Assembly (NCBI GenBank): GCA_038522945.1
Contig: JBCBJV010000009.1
Coordinates: 1 to 64,000, forward strand
Direction of reading: 5' to 3'
Source: MED-G105 sp038522945
Lineage (GTDB): Bacteria; Pseudomonadota; Alphaproteobacteria; Caulobacterales; Parvularculaceae
DNA length: 64,000 nucleotides
Shown: in pieces, positions 35,552-43,155 of the stretch
Layout of the letters: every line of letters begins with the position of its first letter
Numbering within the stretch: position 1 is the stretch's first letter
Position numbers and translations under genes: made by a program
Notes under the pieces: generated by a model
The model's database searches: none
The model's input: only the letters and a program-made list of their open reading frames with translations
What the model was told of the DNA's origin: nothing

Positions 35552-35983
35552 ATGGCCGAAGATATTTTGGAACGCACCGGCCAGTGCCTTTGCGGAACTG
35601 TGAAGTACAAAGCACACCTTAAAAACAACCAGATGGATGCATGTCATTGCCGGATGTGTCAACGCAATGTCGGCGGGCCGCTGATGGCGATTAATGCGAA
35701 CACATTGGACGTGGTTGCCGGCGAAGCTTATCTCGGCGCTTATCAGTCGTCGGACTGGGCTAGTCGCTACTTTTGCAAGCGTTGCGGATCATCGTTGTTT
35801 TGGAAAATGAAAGACGGTTCGTTCATTTCGATCAATGCAGGTTCGCTTGATGACCAGTCGGATCTGGAATTCACGACAGAAATCTTCATCGACGAAAAGC
35901 CGCCCCATTACAGCTTTGCCGAAGACACCAAGAAAATGACGGGGGCAGAAGTTATCGCTGCCTTTTCAGCGCCGAGTGAGTAG
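35552..35983 (+). CDS. GFA-family zinc protein
   Basis: 143 residues. GQCLCGTVKY, ACHCRMCQR and FCKRCGSSLFW give the Cys pairs of the glutathione-dependent formaldehyde-activating (Gfa/CENP-V) fold, which binds two zinc ions. The substrate is unknown, and most members are not formaldehyde enzymes. ATG 35552 follows AAGGAG. Confidence 0.88.
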   Translation: MAEDILERTGQCLCGTVKYKAHLKNNQMDACHCRMCQRNVGGPLMAINANTLDVVAGEAYLGAYQSSDWASRYFCKRCGSSLFWKMKDGSFISINAGSLDDQSDLEFTTEIFIDEKPPHYSFAEDTKKMTGAEVIAAFSAPSE

Positions 35984-36028
35984 TGGTTCGGAATTTGCGA
36001 ATGGCGAGTAGTCGGGAAATGGGATCGC

Positions 36029-36412
36029 ATGGGCGCTGGAATTCAGTCCTACCGCGACTTGCAGGTGTGGGAGACGGGCATGTCTCTTGCGGAAGACTGC
36101 TATCGCCGCACGCAGGACTTTCCAAAGGAAGAACAGGTTGGATTGACCGCACAGATAAGACGGGCCGCCGCCTCAGTGCCGGCAAATATTGCCGAGGGCC
36201 ACGGGTGCGAAACGACCAAAAGGTTCATTCAGTTCTTGCGGATCTCTCAAGGATCGCTGAAGGAGCTGGAAACGCACTTACTTCTGTCAAAGCGTGTCGG
36301 CCTTATTCCCGAAGACCCTTGTCTTCGCGTCCTGGACAAATGCAACAACCTTGGAAAAATGCTTCGTGGCCTGATCAGATCCCTACAGCGAAAAGAAGAA
36401 ATCGCAACCTGA
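36029..36412 (+). CDS. Four-helix-bundle protein (S23/IVP family)
   Basis: 127 residues. SYRDLQVWETGMSLAEDCYR, QIRRAAASVPANIAEGHG and RFLRISQGSLKELETHLLLS (shifted by a few residues) are typical of the family named after 23S rRNA intervening-sequence proteins. Function is uncertain. Members are often inserted in operons as mobile or accessory genes. Here it sits between nuoC and nuoD. Confidence 0.85.
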   Translation: MGAGIQSYRDLQVWETGMSLAEDCYRRTQDFPKEEQVGLTAQIRRAAASVPANIAEGHGCETTKRFIQFLRISQGSLKELETHLLLSKRVGLIPEDPCLRVLDKCNNLGKMLRGLIRSLQRKEEIAT

Positions 36413-36487
36413 TCGCCGACGATTTATCGGACAAACTCAACTTGCTATTCCCCAACAACTATTCCCTTTTCTCCAAAGGAGAAATCC

Positions 36488-37711
36488 ATGGCTGACGGCA
36501 CACCGATTGTCGAAGACTCACCCTCTGACGCCACGTCGGAGCGCGAATTCACCATCAACTTCGGGCCGCAACACCCGGCGGCCCACGGCGTTTTGCGTCT
36601 CATCCTCGAGCTTGACGGGGAGGTTGTTGAGCGGGTCGATCCGCATATCGGCCTTCTTCATCGGGGGACGGAAAAACTGATCGAGTACAAGACCTACCTT
36701 CAGGCGATCCCGTATTTCGACCGGCTCGACTATGTGGCACCCATGAACCAGGAGCACGCGTTCTGCCTTGCTGCGGAAAAGCTGCTCGGCATCGAAGTCC
36801 CCCGCCGGGCTCAGCATATCCGCGTGCTTTTCTCCGAAGTTGGACGAATGTTGTCCCATATCCTGAACATAACCACGCAAGCGATGGACGTGGGCGCGCT
36901 GACGCCGCCGCTTTGGGGCTTTGAAGAGCGTGAAAAGCTGATGGTGTTCTACGAGCGCGCTTCCGGCAGCCGGATGCACGCGGCGTACTTCCGCGTGGGC
37001 GGGGTCCATCAGGATCTGCCAGATGCCCTGCTCAATGACATTGATAAGTGGTGCGATACGTTTCCAAACGTTCTCGATGATATTGAAAAGCTGATCACTG
37101 AAAACCGGATCTTCAAGCAACGTAACGTGGATATTGGCCTTGTCAGCCAGGAAGAAGCCTTCGCCTGGGGCTTTTCCGGGGTGATGATGCGCGGGTCGGG
37201 CATTGCCTGGGACTTACGCAAGTCACAGCCCTATGAGACGTATGCAGAGTATGAGTTCGACGTGCCCGTTGGCAAGAATGGCGACTGTTGGGATCGATAT
37301 CTCTGCCGCATTGAGGAAATGAAGCAGTCGCTCTCGATCATGAAGCAGGCGATCGCGAAGATGCGAGAAGAGGGGCCGGGCCCGGTTATGACGACAGATG
37401 GCAAGGTCGCGCCGCCCCGCCGGGAAAACATGAAGGGCTCCATGGAAGCTCTCATTCACCACTTTAAGCTCTACACGGAAGGCTTCCACGTGCCGGCTGG
37501 CGAGGTCTATGCCGCCGTGGAAGCGCCAAAGGGCGAGTTCGGCGTTTATCTCGTCAGTGACGGGAGCAACAAGCCTTATCGCTGCAAAATCCGCGCGCCA
37601 GGATATGCGCACCTGCAAGCCATGGACTGGATGAACCGCGGTCACCTGTTGGCGGATGTTTCGGCGATTATTGGCTCGCTGGATATCGTCTTCGGCGAGA
37701 TTGATCGTTAG
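36488..37711 (+). CDS. nuoD: NADH-quinone oxidoreductase subunit D
   Basis: 407 residues of the 49-kDa subunit. FGPQHPAAHGVLRL (about 22-35) and HIGLLHRGTEKLIEYKTY are characteristic, along with C-terminal PGYAHLQAMDWMNRGHLLADVSAIIGSLDIVFGEIDR (in part). It forms the quinone site with NuoB. AAAGGAG precedes the ATG. Confidence 0.97.
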   Translation: MADGTPIVEDSPSDATSEREFTINFGPQHPAAHGVLRLILELDGEVVERVDPHIGLLHRGTEKLIEYKTYLQAIPYFDRLDYVAPMNQEHAFCLAAEKLLGIEVPRRAQHIRVLFSEVGRMLSHILNITTQAMDVGALTPPLWGFEEREKLMVFYERASGSRMHAAYFRVGGVHQDLPDALLNDIDKWCDTFPNVLDDIEKLITENRIFKQRNVDIGLVSQEEAFAWGFSGVMMRGSGIAWDLRKSQPYETYAEYEFDVPVGKNGDCWDRYLCRIEEMKQSLSIMKQAIAKMREEGPGPVMTTDGKVAPPRRENMKGSMEALIHHFKLYTEGFHVPAGEVYAAVEAPKGEFGVYLVSDGSNKPYRCKIRAPGYAHLQAMDWMNRGHLLADVSAIIGSLDIVFGEIDR

Positions 37712-37769
37712 ACGCTCTTTCCTCTCTTGCGATCGGGCAAGGCGAGGAAGCGACTAGCGAGGGTATGGT

Positions 37770-38027
37770 ATGACAACAATCAAATGCGGAACTCATGGCG
37801 AACAAGAGACGACATTCGTCTGTGTGCATATCATTGAGACATTGAAAGACGGCGTGCCGCGTGGGTTTCTTTGGAACCATGTGGACGGCGACTTCCAGGC
37901 GATTTGCGAAAATTGCAATAATCTGAGCGAAGAAGAATTCTATGCGCAAGAAGCAGAGCTCATCCAGCTTCTTTGCTACGGTTGCTTCCGGGATGCGGCT
38001 GCGATCAATGGCGTTGACATCGACTGA
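37770..38027 (+). CDS. Small cysteine-containing hypothetical protein
   Basis: 85 residues with Cys at about 6, 18, 46, 49, 74 and 77 in patterns such as ICENCNN and LLCYGC, so it could bind zinc. No family is recognised. It lies between nuoD and nuoE in the same direction. Confidence 0.6.
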   Translation: MTTIKCGTHGEQETTFVCVHIIETLKDGVPRGFLWNHVDGDFQAICENCNNLSEEEFYAQEAELIQLLCYGCFRDAAAINGVDID

Positions 38028-38147
38028 CGCGATCCTGACGCGACTGTGAGTGCCGTTAACTCTTTCGCTTTGGGAGGCATTAACCAGCGCCGCGCAAAAT
38101 TTGTGGGTCTTCAAACGCGACGTCCTTCAAATTTTACAGGTGTGCCC

Positions 38148-38549
38148 ATGGACCCGATTGCCGTTCTTCTTTCTGTTTTGCTTTTTCTCCTCGGGGTCAG
38201 GCTTGCCTTGCACCTACCCATCGGCCGTGCGGCCGGGCTGACGCCGGCTCGGCTCGTTGTGCTCGTTTTCGTGGAGGACGGCCTGAAACTGCTGGCCACT
38301 GGTGCAGGGGTTTTCGTGGCCGCTCCACAGCTTTTCGGGGTGATCCCCGACTACAGTTTGTCGCTGGTCGGGATCGCTGTTGCGGTGCTTGCCGGCTCGA
38401 CCCTTGGTCAGGGATTGTCATGGGCTGCACTGAAACTGCCAATTTCTGGCGGCTTAAGGGAGACGCAGCAGATCCTGCGCGATGAGCGTTTTCGCCGCCT
38501 TGGATATGTGCGAATGGAGCCCACCGCGACGTCTGCCACGGCTATTTGA
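38148..38549 (+). CDS. Hypothetical membrane protein
   Basis: About 133 residues with three hydrophobic segments; the C-terminal part is soluble. ATG 38148 places the first helix at the start; an earlier start at 38046 adds 34 unlikely residues. No family is recognised. Confidence 0.55.
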   Translation: MDPIAVLLSVLLFLLGVRLALHLPIGRAAGLTPARLVVLVFVEDGLKLLATGAGVFVAAPQLFGVIPDYSLSLVGIAVAVLAGSTLGQGLSWAALKLPISGGLRETQQILRDERFRRLGYVRMEPTATSATAI

Positions 38550-38687
38550 GCAGGTCTTGCGCCTTCCAGGTGCCTGCGTCCCTTAACCACCGGCAAATCA
38601 GGCTGGTAAGCCTTGACCAGACGCGCCGAATGAGTGACCTAAAGCCGCAGATTTCCAACAGATACTGTGGTTTTTGGAGCAAATACT

Positions 38688-39365
38688 ATGGCGGTCAGAC
38701 GCCCGGCAAAAGAGCAACCGGACACCTTTCAATGGTCGGCGGGTAACGCTGCATGGTGTGCGGAGCAAATCAAGAAGTACCCGGAAGGTCGTCAGGCATC
38801 TTGCGTGATCCCGTTTCTTTGGCGGGGACAGAAACAAGAGGGCTGGATCTCCATTCCGATGATGGAGGCAATCGCCGACCAATTGGCGATGCCCTATATT
38901 CGGGTTTACGAGGTCGCCTCATTCTACACGATGTTCAATCTGGAGCCGGTCGGCGAATACTTCGTCCAACTTTGTGGAACAACGCCATGCGTGCTCCGCG
39001 GTGCCCAGGAGCTACGCGAAGTTTGTAAGAAGGTCATCGGCCCCGAGAACAGTGTGAGTGAAGACGGCAAGCTTTCCTGGCTGGAAGTTGAATGCCTTGG
39101 TGCATGCGTGAACGCACCGATGATCCAGGTTTCTACAAATGACGGTGATCATTATTACGAAGATCTGACCCCGGAGATTTTCGAAGACCTCTTAGGTAAG
39201 TTCCGCCGCGGTGAAGATGTGAAAATCGGCACGGCAAACCCTGGCCGACATACCTCTGACCCGGAAGGCGACGACACAAGCCTCACCGATCCGTCTTTGT
39301 ATGATGGCTCACGGATGAAGCCGATTAAGGAATTGCCGAACGCACAACCTGCGCCGGCTGAATAA
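38688..39365 (+). CDS. nuoE: NADH-quinone oxidoreductase subunit E
   Basis: About 225 residues. The [2Fe-2S] N1a ligands are present: Cys96 and Cys101 (CGTTPC) and Cys136 and Cys140 (CLGAC). It is the 24-kDa thioredoxin-like subunit of the NADH module. About 60 extra C-terminal residues, rich in Asp/Pro, follow the core. The start is ATG 38688. Confidence 0.96.
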   Translation: MAVRRPAKEQPDTFQWSAGNAAWCAEQIKKYPEGRQASCVIPFLWRGQKQEGWISIPMMEAIADQLAMPYIRVYEVASFYTMFNLEPVGEYFVQLCGTTPCVLRGAQELREVCKKVIGPENSVSEDGKLSWLEVECLGACVNAPMIQVSTNDGDHYYEDLTPEIFEDLLGKFRRGEDVKIGTANPGRHTSDPEGDDTSLTDPSLYDGSRMKPIKELPNAQPAPAE

Positions 39366-39418
39366 CTTCGTAAGCCCAGGCCAATCAACTGGCCGGTTTC
39401 TTATGGGAAACATGTGAT

Positions 39419-40723
39419 ATGCTTCTTGAAGATAAAGACAGAATTTTCACAAACCTCTACGGACGTCACGATCCGGGTTTGGAAGCCGCGAAAAAGCGCG
39501 GCGCCTGGAACGGCACAGCATCGATCATCCGCATGGGCCATGAGTGGATCATCCAACAGGTGAAGGATTCTGGGTTGCGCGGGCGCGGCGGGGCTGGTTT
39601 TCCGACCGGGCTAAAATGGTCCTTCATGCCGAAAGAGGTCAAAGACCGGCCGCATTATCTTGTGGTCAATGCGGACGAGTCCGAGCCCGGCACTTGCAAG
39701 GACCGGGACCTGATGCGCCACGATCCGCACCTCTTTATTGAAGGGTGCCTTGTTGCGTCGTATGCGATGCGAGCCCATGCCTGCTACGTTTATCTGCGTG
39801 GGGAGTATGTGGACGAACGCGTTGCGCTTCAGAAGGCCGTTGATGAGGCGTATGCTGCTGGACTTGTGGGCAAGAACGCCGCCGGGTCCGGTTGGGATTT
39901 CGATATTTATGTCCACCATGGAGCAGGCGCCTACATTTGTGGCGAAGAAACAGCGCTTCTTGAAAGCCTTGAAGGCAAGAAAGGGCAGCCCCGCTTGAAG
40001 CCGCCATTCCCCGCAGGTGCCGGCCTTTATGGATGTCCAACGACGGTGAACAATGTGGAGTCGATCGCGGTTGTCCCGACGATTATTCGTCGCGGTGCGG
40101 ACTGGTTTTGTGGGTTCGGGCGCGAGAACAACGCCGGCACAAAGGTATTCTGTATCTCCGGGCATGTGGAACGTCCGTGCAATGTGGAAGAGGCGATGTC
40201 TGTGCCTTTGAAGACACTGATCAATACCCATTGCGGCGGCGTTGTCGGGGGCTGGGATAACCTAAAGGCTGTGATCCCCGGTGGATCTTCCGTGCCGCTC
40301 CTACCAAAAGAAATTTGCGATGATGTGCTAATGGACTTTGACGCTCTGCGCGATGTTCGCTCAGGGTTGGGAACAGCTGCCGTTATCGTCATGGATAAGT
40401 CCACTGACATCGTCAAAGCAATCTCGCGTATCTCTTACTTCTATAAGCACGAAAGCTGTGGCCAGTGCACGCCTTGCCGGGAAGGCACGGGATGGATGTG
40501 GCGCGTGCTGGAACGTATGTCAGTTGGAGACGCCGAGACCGCAGAAATTGACAAGCTCCTTGAAGTTGCTGGGCAAGTGGAAGGGCACACAATTTGTGCC
40601 CTCGGTGATGCGGCGGCATGGCCGGTGCAAGGTTTGATCCGTCATTTTCGCCATGAAATTGAAGACCGCATCAACGCTTATCGAAATGATCGTCCGCATG
40701 TGGCGGTCGTTGCTGCCGAGTAA
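39419..40723 (+). CDS. nuoF: NADH-quinone oxidoreductase subunit F
   Basis: 434 residues. The NADH/FMN site is GRGGAGFPTGLKWSF (about 55-69) with GEETALLESLEGKKGQPR (about 178-195). The N3 [4Fe-4S] ligands are SCGQCTPC with a later Cys in TICALGD. It is the 51-kDa subunit that receives electrons from NADH. Confidence 0.97.
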   Translation: MLLEDKDRIFTNLYGRHDPGLEAAKKRGAWNGTASIIRMGHEWIIQQVKDSGLRGRGGAGFPTGLKWSFMPKEVKDRPHYLVVNADESEPGTCKDRDLMRHDPHLFIEGCLVASYAMRAHACYVYLRGEYVDERVALQKAVDEAYAAGLVGKNAAGSGWDFDIYVHHGAGAYICGEETALLESLEGKKGQPRLKPPFPAGAGLYGCPTTVNNVESIAVVPTIIRRGADWFCGFGRENNAGTKVFCISGHVERPCNVEEAMSVPLKTLINTHCGGVVGGWDNLKAVIPGGSSVPLLPKEICDDVLMDFDALRDVRSGLGTAAVIVMDKSTDIVKAISRISYFYKHESCGQCTPCREGTGWMWRVLERMSVGDAETAEIDKLLEVAGQVEGHTICALGDAAAWPVQGLIRHFRHEIEDRINAYRNDRPHVAVVAAE

Positions 40724-40754
40724 TAACGCAATCTTCTAAGTGCGGAAGACCTTC

Positions 40755-40834
40755 CAAAAAGCCTAATTTCAGGGCACTTTTTGATGTATCGGCCCTTGGA
40801 TCATCGAAAAATGCCCCATTTTTCAGGCTTTTTG
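40755..40834. terminator. Long imperfect inverted repeat after nuoF, terminator-like
   Basis: CAAAAAGCCT...GGGCACTTTTTGATG (40755-40786) pairs with CATCGAAAAATGCCCC...AGGCTTTTTG (40802-40834). The outer arms AAAAAGCCT/AGGCTTTTT are perfect. It is followed by a T-rich run, so it may end transcription before the HU-like gene. The arm length is unusual for a plain terminator. Confidence 0.55.
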
Positions 40835-40916
40835 CGACTTTTCCATATTGTCTTGTTCCGAATCTGTGAAATGTCGCGGTCACCAATCAGGTTCACAGAC
40901 AAAAAGGATCGTCATT

Positions 40917-41360
40917 ATGGCACCCGCTCGCAAGACCACGAAAAAAGCAACTACCCGCAAGACCGCAACGAAAAAGGCGCCCGCTCGCAAAACTGCAGCG
41001 AAAAAAGCGACTGCTAAAAAGGCCACAACGAAAAAGGCCACTAAGAAAACGGCAACGCGAAAAACCGCAACGAAAAAAGCTCCAGCGGTCATGACGCTCA
41101 AGCACATCGCTGCTGAGATTGCGGAAGAGCATGAACTGACCAAAAAACAGTCGGAAGAAATTCTAACGGATTTCGTTGATCACATCGGCACCAACCTCAA
41201 GAAGGGTCAGAAGATTCGTATTGCCGGGCTTGGCATTCTGCAGGTTCGTGCTCGGCCAGCGCGTTGGGGACGCAACCCTGCGACTGGTGAGAAGATCCGG
41301 ATCAAGGCCAGCAAGAAAGTCGCGTTCCGTGTTGCAAAGGATTTGAAAGAGTCGATCTAA
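40917..41360 (+). CDS. HU-like DNA-binding protein with a histone-H1-like N-terminal tail
   Basis: 147 residues. Residues 1-57 are nearly all Lys, Ala, Thr and Arg in repeats such as TRKTATKKAPA. Residues 58-147 form an HU/IHF domain, with the DNA-clamp part GLGILQVRARPARWGRNPATGEKIRIKASKKVAFRVAK (in part) including RNPATGE. It likely binds and compacts DNA. It stands between nuoF and nuoG with hairpins on both sides, so it may be its own unit. AAGGATC precedes the ATG at 40917. Confidence 0.9.
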   Translation: MAPARKTTKKATTRKTATKKAPARKTAAKKATAKKATTKKATKKTATRKTATKKAPAVMTLKHIAAEIAEEHELTKKQSEEILTDFVDHIGTNLKKGQKIRIAGLGILQVRARPARWGRNPATGEKIRIKASKKVAFRVAKDLKESI

Positions 41361-41393
41361 CTGCAGTAGCCTAGGCTAAAGTCTAGAGTGTTT

Positions 41394-41427
41394 ATGGCGG
41401 CCCAGGGCAACCCGGGCCGCCATTTGC
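41394..41427 (+). terminator. Rho-independent-like terminator after the HU gene
   Basis: ATGGCGGCCC (41394-41403) and GGGCCGCCAT (41414-41423) form a perfect 10-bp stem followed by TTGCATT. The T-run is weak, the stem strong. Confidence 0.65.
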
Positions 41428-41510
41428 ATTAACGATACTTTCTTTAAGGCTATCGATACGCACTCGTTTGTCGGATAGTTAACTTTGGAGAACTGGGATG
41501 GGAGGCGAAG

Positions 41511-42035
41511 GTGATCATCCGCAAGGCTCAACCGTCGGACGCGCAAGCCTTGTCTGCAATTGGGGCTGCGAGCTTTAAAGAAACGTTCCAGCACTTGTAT
41601 GCTGCAGAAGATCTCAATGCATTTCTCGCAAAGAGCCATTCAGAACAAGCATATCTCAATCTGTTTACAAATCCGAAGAATATCGCCTGGCTCGTTGAAG
41701 ACGAGACAGATGTCGTAGGCTATGCAGTTGCGGGTGTTTGCACCTTGCCTGTGCCACATATGCCAAAAAACTCTGGTGAATTAGGACGCTTGTATCTTTT
41801 GGAACGGGTTCAGGGAAACGGGCTTGGCAAAAGCTTGTTGGATTTAGCAATGGATTTCCTGACCACAAATTTCGATCATATTTTTTTAAGTGTGTATGCG
41901 GAAAATATCCGTGCGCAGGAGATTTATCAGTCACGCGGATTTCGGAAAGTTCATGATTATTTCTATATGGTTGGCAACCATGCTGACCCAGAATGGATCA
42001 TGAAGTGGATAGGGCTACCAAAAGCCGAGGTGTAA
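41511..42035 (+). CDS. GNAT-family N-acetyltransferase
   Basis: 174 residues. The acetyl-CoA loop lies in ERVQGNGLGKSLLDLAMDF (about 104-122, a Q/RxxGxG/A motif). The end, NIRAQEIYQSRGFRKV, is also typical of GNATs of the PhnO/RimI kind. GTG 41511 follows GGGAGGCGAAG. The substrate is unknown. Confidence 0.85.
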   Translation: MIIRKAQPSDAQALSAIGAASFKETFQHLYAAEDLNAFLAKSHSEQAYLNLFTNPKNIAWLVEDETDVVGYAVAGVCTLPVPHMPKNSGELGRLYLLERVQGNGLGKSLLDLAMDFLTTNFDHIFLSVYAENIRAQEIYQSRGFRKVHDYFYMVGNHADPEWIMKWIGLPKAEV

Positions 42036-42044
42036 GGAGCTTAC

Positions 42045-42209
42045 ATGTCAATTGATGATCAAATTCTGGACCGGTTGGATGCAATCGAAGAACGGCTGAA
42101 GATGCTCCACGAAGATGTTCGCCGCACAGCGGAAGATGTCGCGAGAATAAAGCTGCGTGTCGTACCAGAAAAAGATACATCGCTTCATCATGATGATTGC
42201 GATGAGTAG
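42045..42209 (+). CDS. 54-residue coiled-coil-like protein
   Basis: Translation begins MSIDDQILDRLDAIEERLK and ends HHDDCDE. The first 35 residues are heptad-like. AAGGAG lies before ATG 42045, and it follows the GNAT gene by 9 bp. No family is recognised. Confidence 0.6.
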   Translation: MSIDDQILDRLDAIEERLKMLHEDVRRTAEDVARIKLRVVPEKDTSLHHDDCDE

Positions 42210-42248
42210 GGGCCGCTTAACACTCTTTAAGGCTTTATCTTCTTGCTC

Positions 42249-42878
42249 TTAATGGCGAGGTAGAACGAACCAATTGTTCCACTCATCGCGATTGAACGTC
42301 CTTCGTTCGTTGAGTCTGTAGATCGCTGCCACTGAGCTAGTCTCGGTGGCTTCCAACAGCTCGGCTACGACGATTGGCTCTTCACGCTTGTCAGAGCCAT
42401 CCGGCAGATACTTCAAGAACAAGACGTCATCGCCGATTGACGGTGGCCTACCTGGATCAACCCAAACGATTTCACTGGTCTTAAATCGCGGGGCCATGGC
42501 ATCGGTTGGTGCGTAAAATCCGAAGACCTTTGTCGCTGTATCAAAGCCAGGTCCCTTGGGGCGAAAATCAACCGGGTCCGACATTCGATCCAGAAACCAG
42601 TTGCCTTCATTGTCACCGCGAGCGGCATAGATCGGTGCGTGAGAGCCGCTGACCGACCCAACGCTGTAGTCTTCGGCTTCTTCAAAAAAACCGAGAGGGT
42701 TCGGCAATTCCAGGTAATCGACAATGCGCGCGAGTTCGTTAGCAGAAATGCCGCGCTCGCCAGAAAGCATCCGCGACACAGCCGATTTATTGACGCCAAG
42801 GTGGCGTGCTAAACCTGCCTGTGTCTTTTGCGGATTAGCGTTTAGGTGTTCGCGAGTCCAACGCGCAAAGTCCGGCAT
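42249..42878 (-). CDS. XRE-family regulator with S24-like C-terminal domain
   Basis: About 209 residues from ATG 42878 (MPDFARWTREH); a TTG at 42932 would add 18. The N-terminal HTH reads QAGLARHLGVNKSAVSRMLSGERG (in part, about 20-42). The C-terminal part (VFGFYAPTDAMAPRFKTSEIVWVDPGRPPSIGDDVLFL, in part) resembles the LexA/CI S24 domain; I did not find the full Ser-Lys dyad. It is the only minus-strand gene in the nuo cluster, and it breaks cotranscription of nuoF and nuoG. Confidence 0.8.
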   Translation of the reverse strand: MPDFARWTREHLNANPQKTQAGLARHLGVNKSAVSRMLSGERGISANELARIVDYLELPNPLGFFEEAEDYSVGSVSGSHAPIYAARGDNEGNWFLDRMSDPVDFRPKGPGFDTATKVFGFYAPTDAMAPRFKTSEIVWVDPGRPPSIGDDVLFLKYLPDGSDKREEPIVVAELLEATETSSVAAIYRLNERRTFNRDEWNNWFVLPRH

Positions 42879-43155
42879 GCCGGGAACATGGCGCCAGTCC
42901 GGTATAAAATCGATGCATAAATCAGCAACCAATGGTAGTAAAATGTTGTTAATTTAGCAACCACTTTTTGGGGTATTTGCGCCGCAAGCCAATGATGTAA
43001 GCCCGTAAGCGATTGCTTCGCTGCTCGCTCCAGTGTCTCGGTAAAATGCGACCGACTGCCTTAGGCCTCCTGTGGGCTCTGGCAAGTGAATTCGATTGTC
43101 GATAGAAGGCCGCTCTAGATGAATTTCAAAAGCAACTATCAGGCAATTGTTACCA

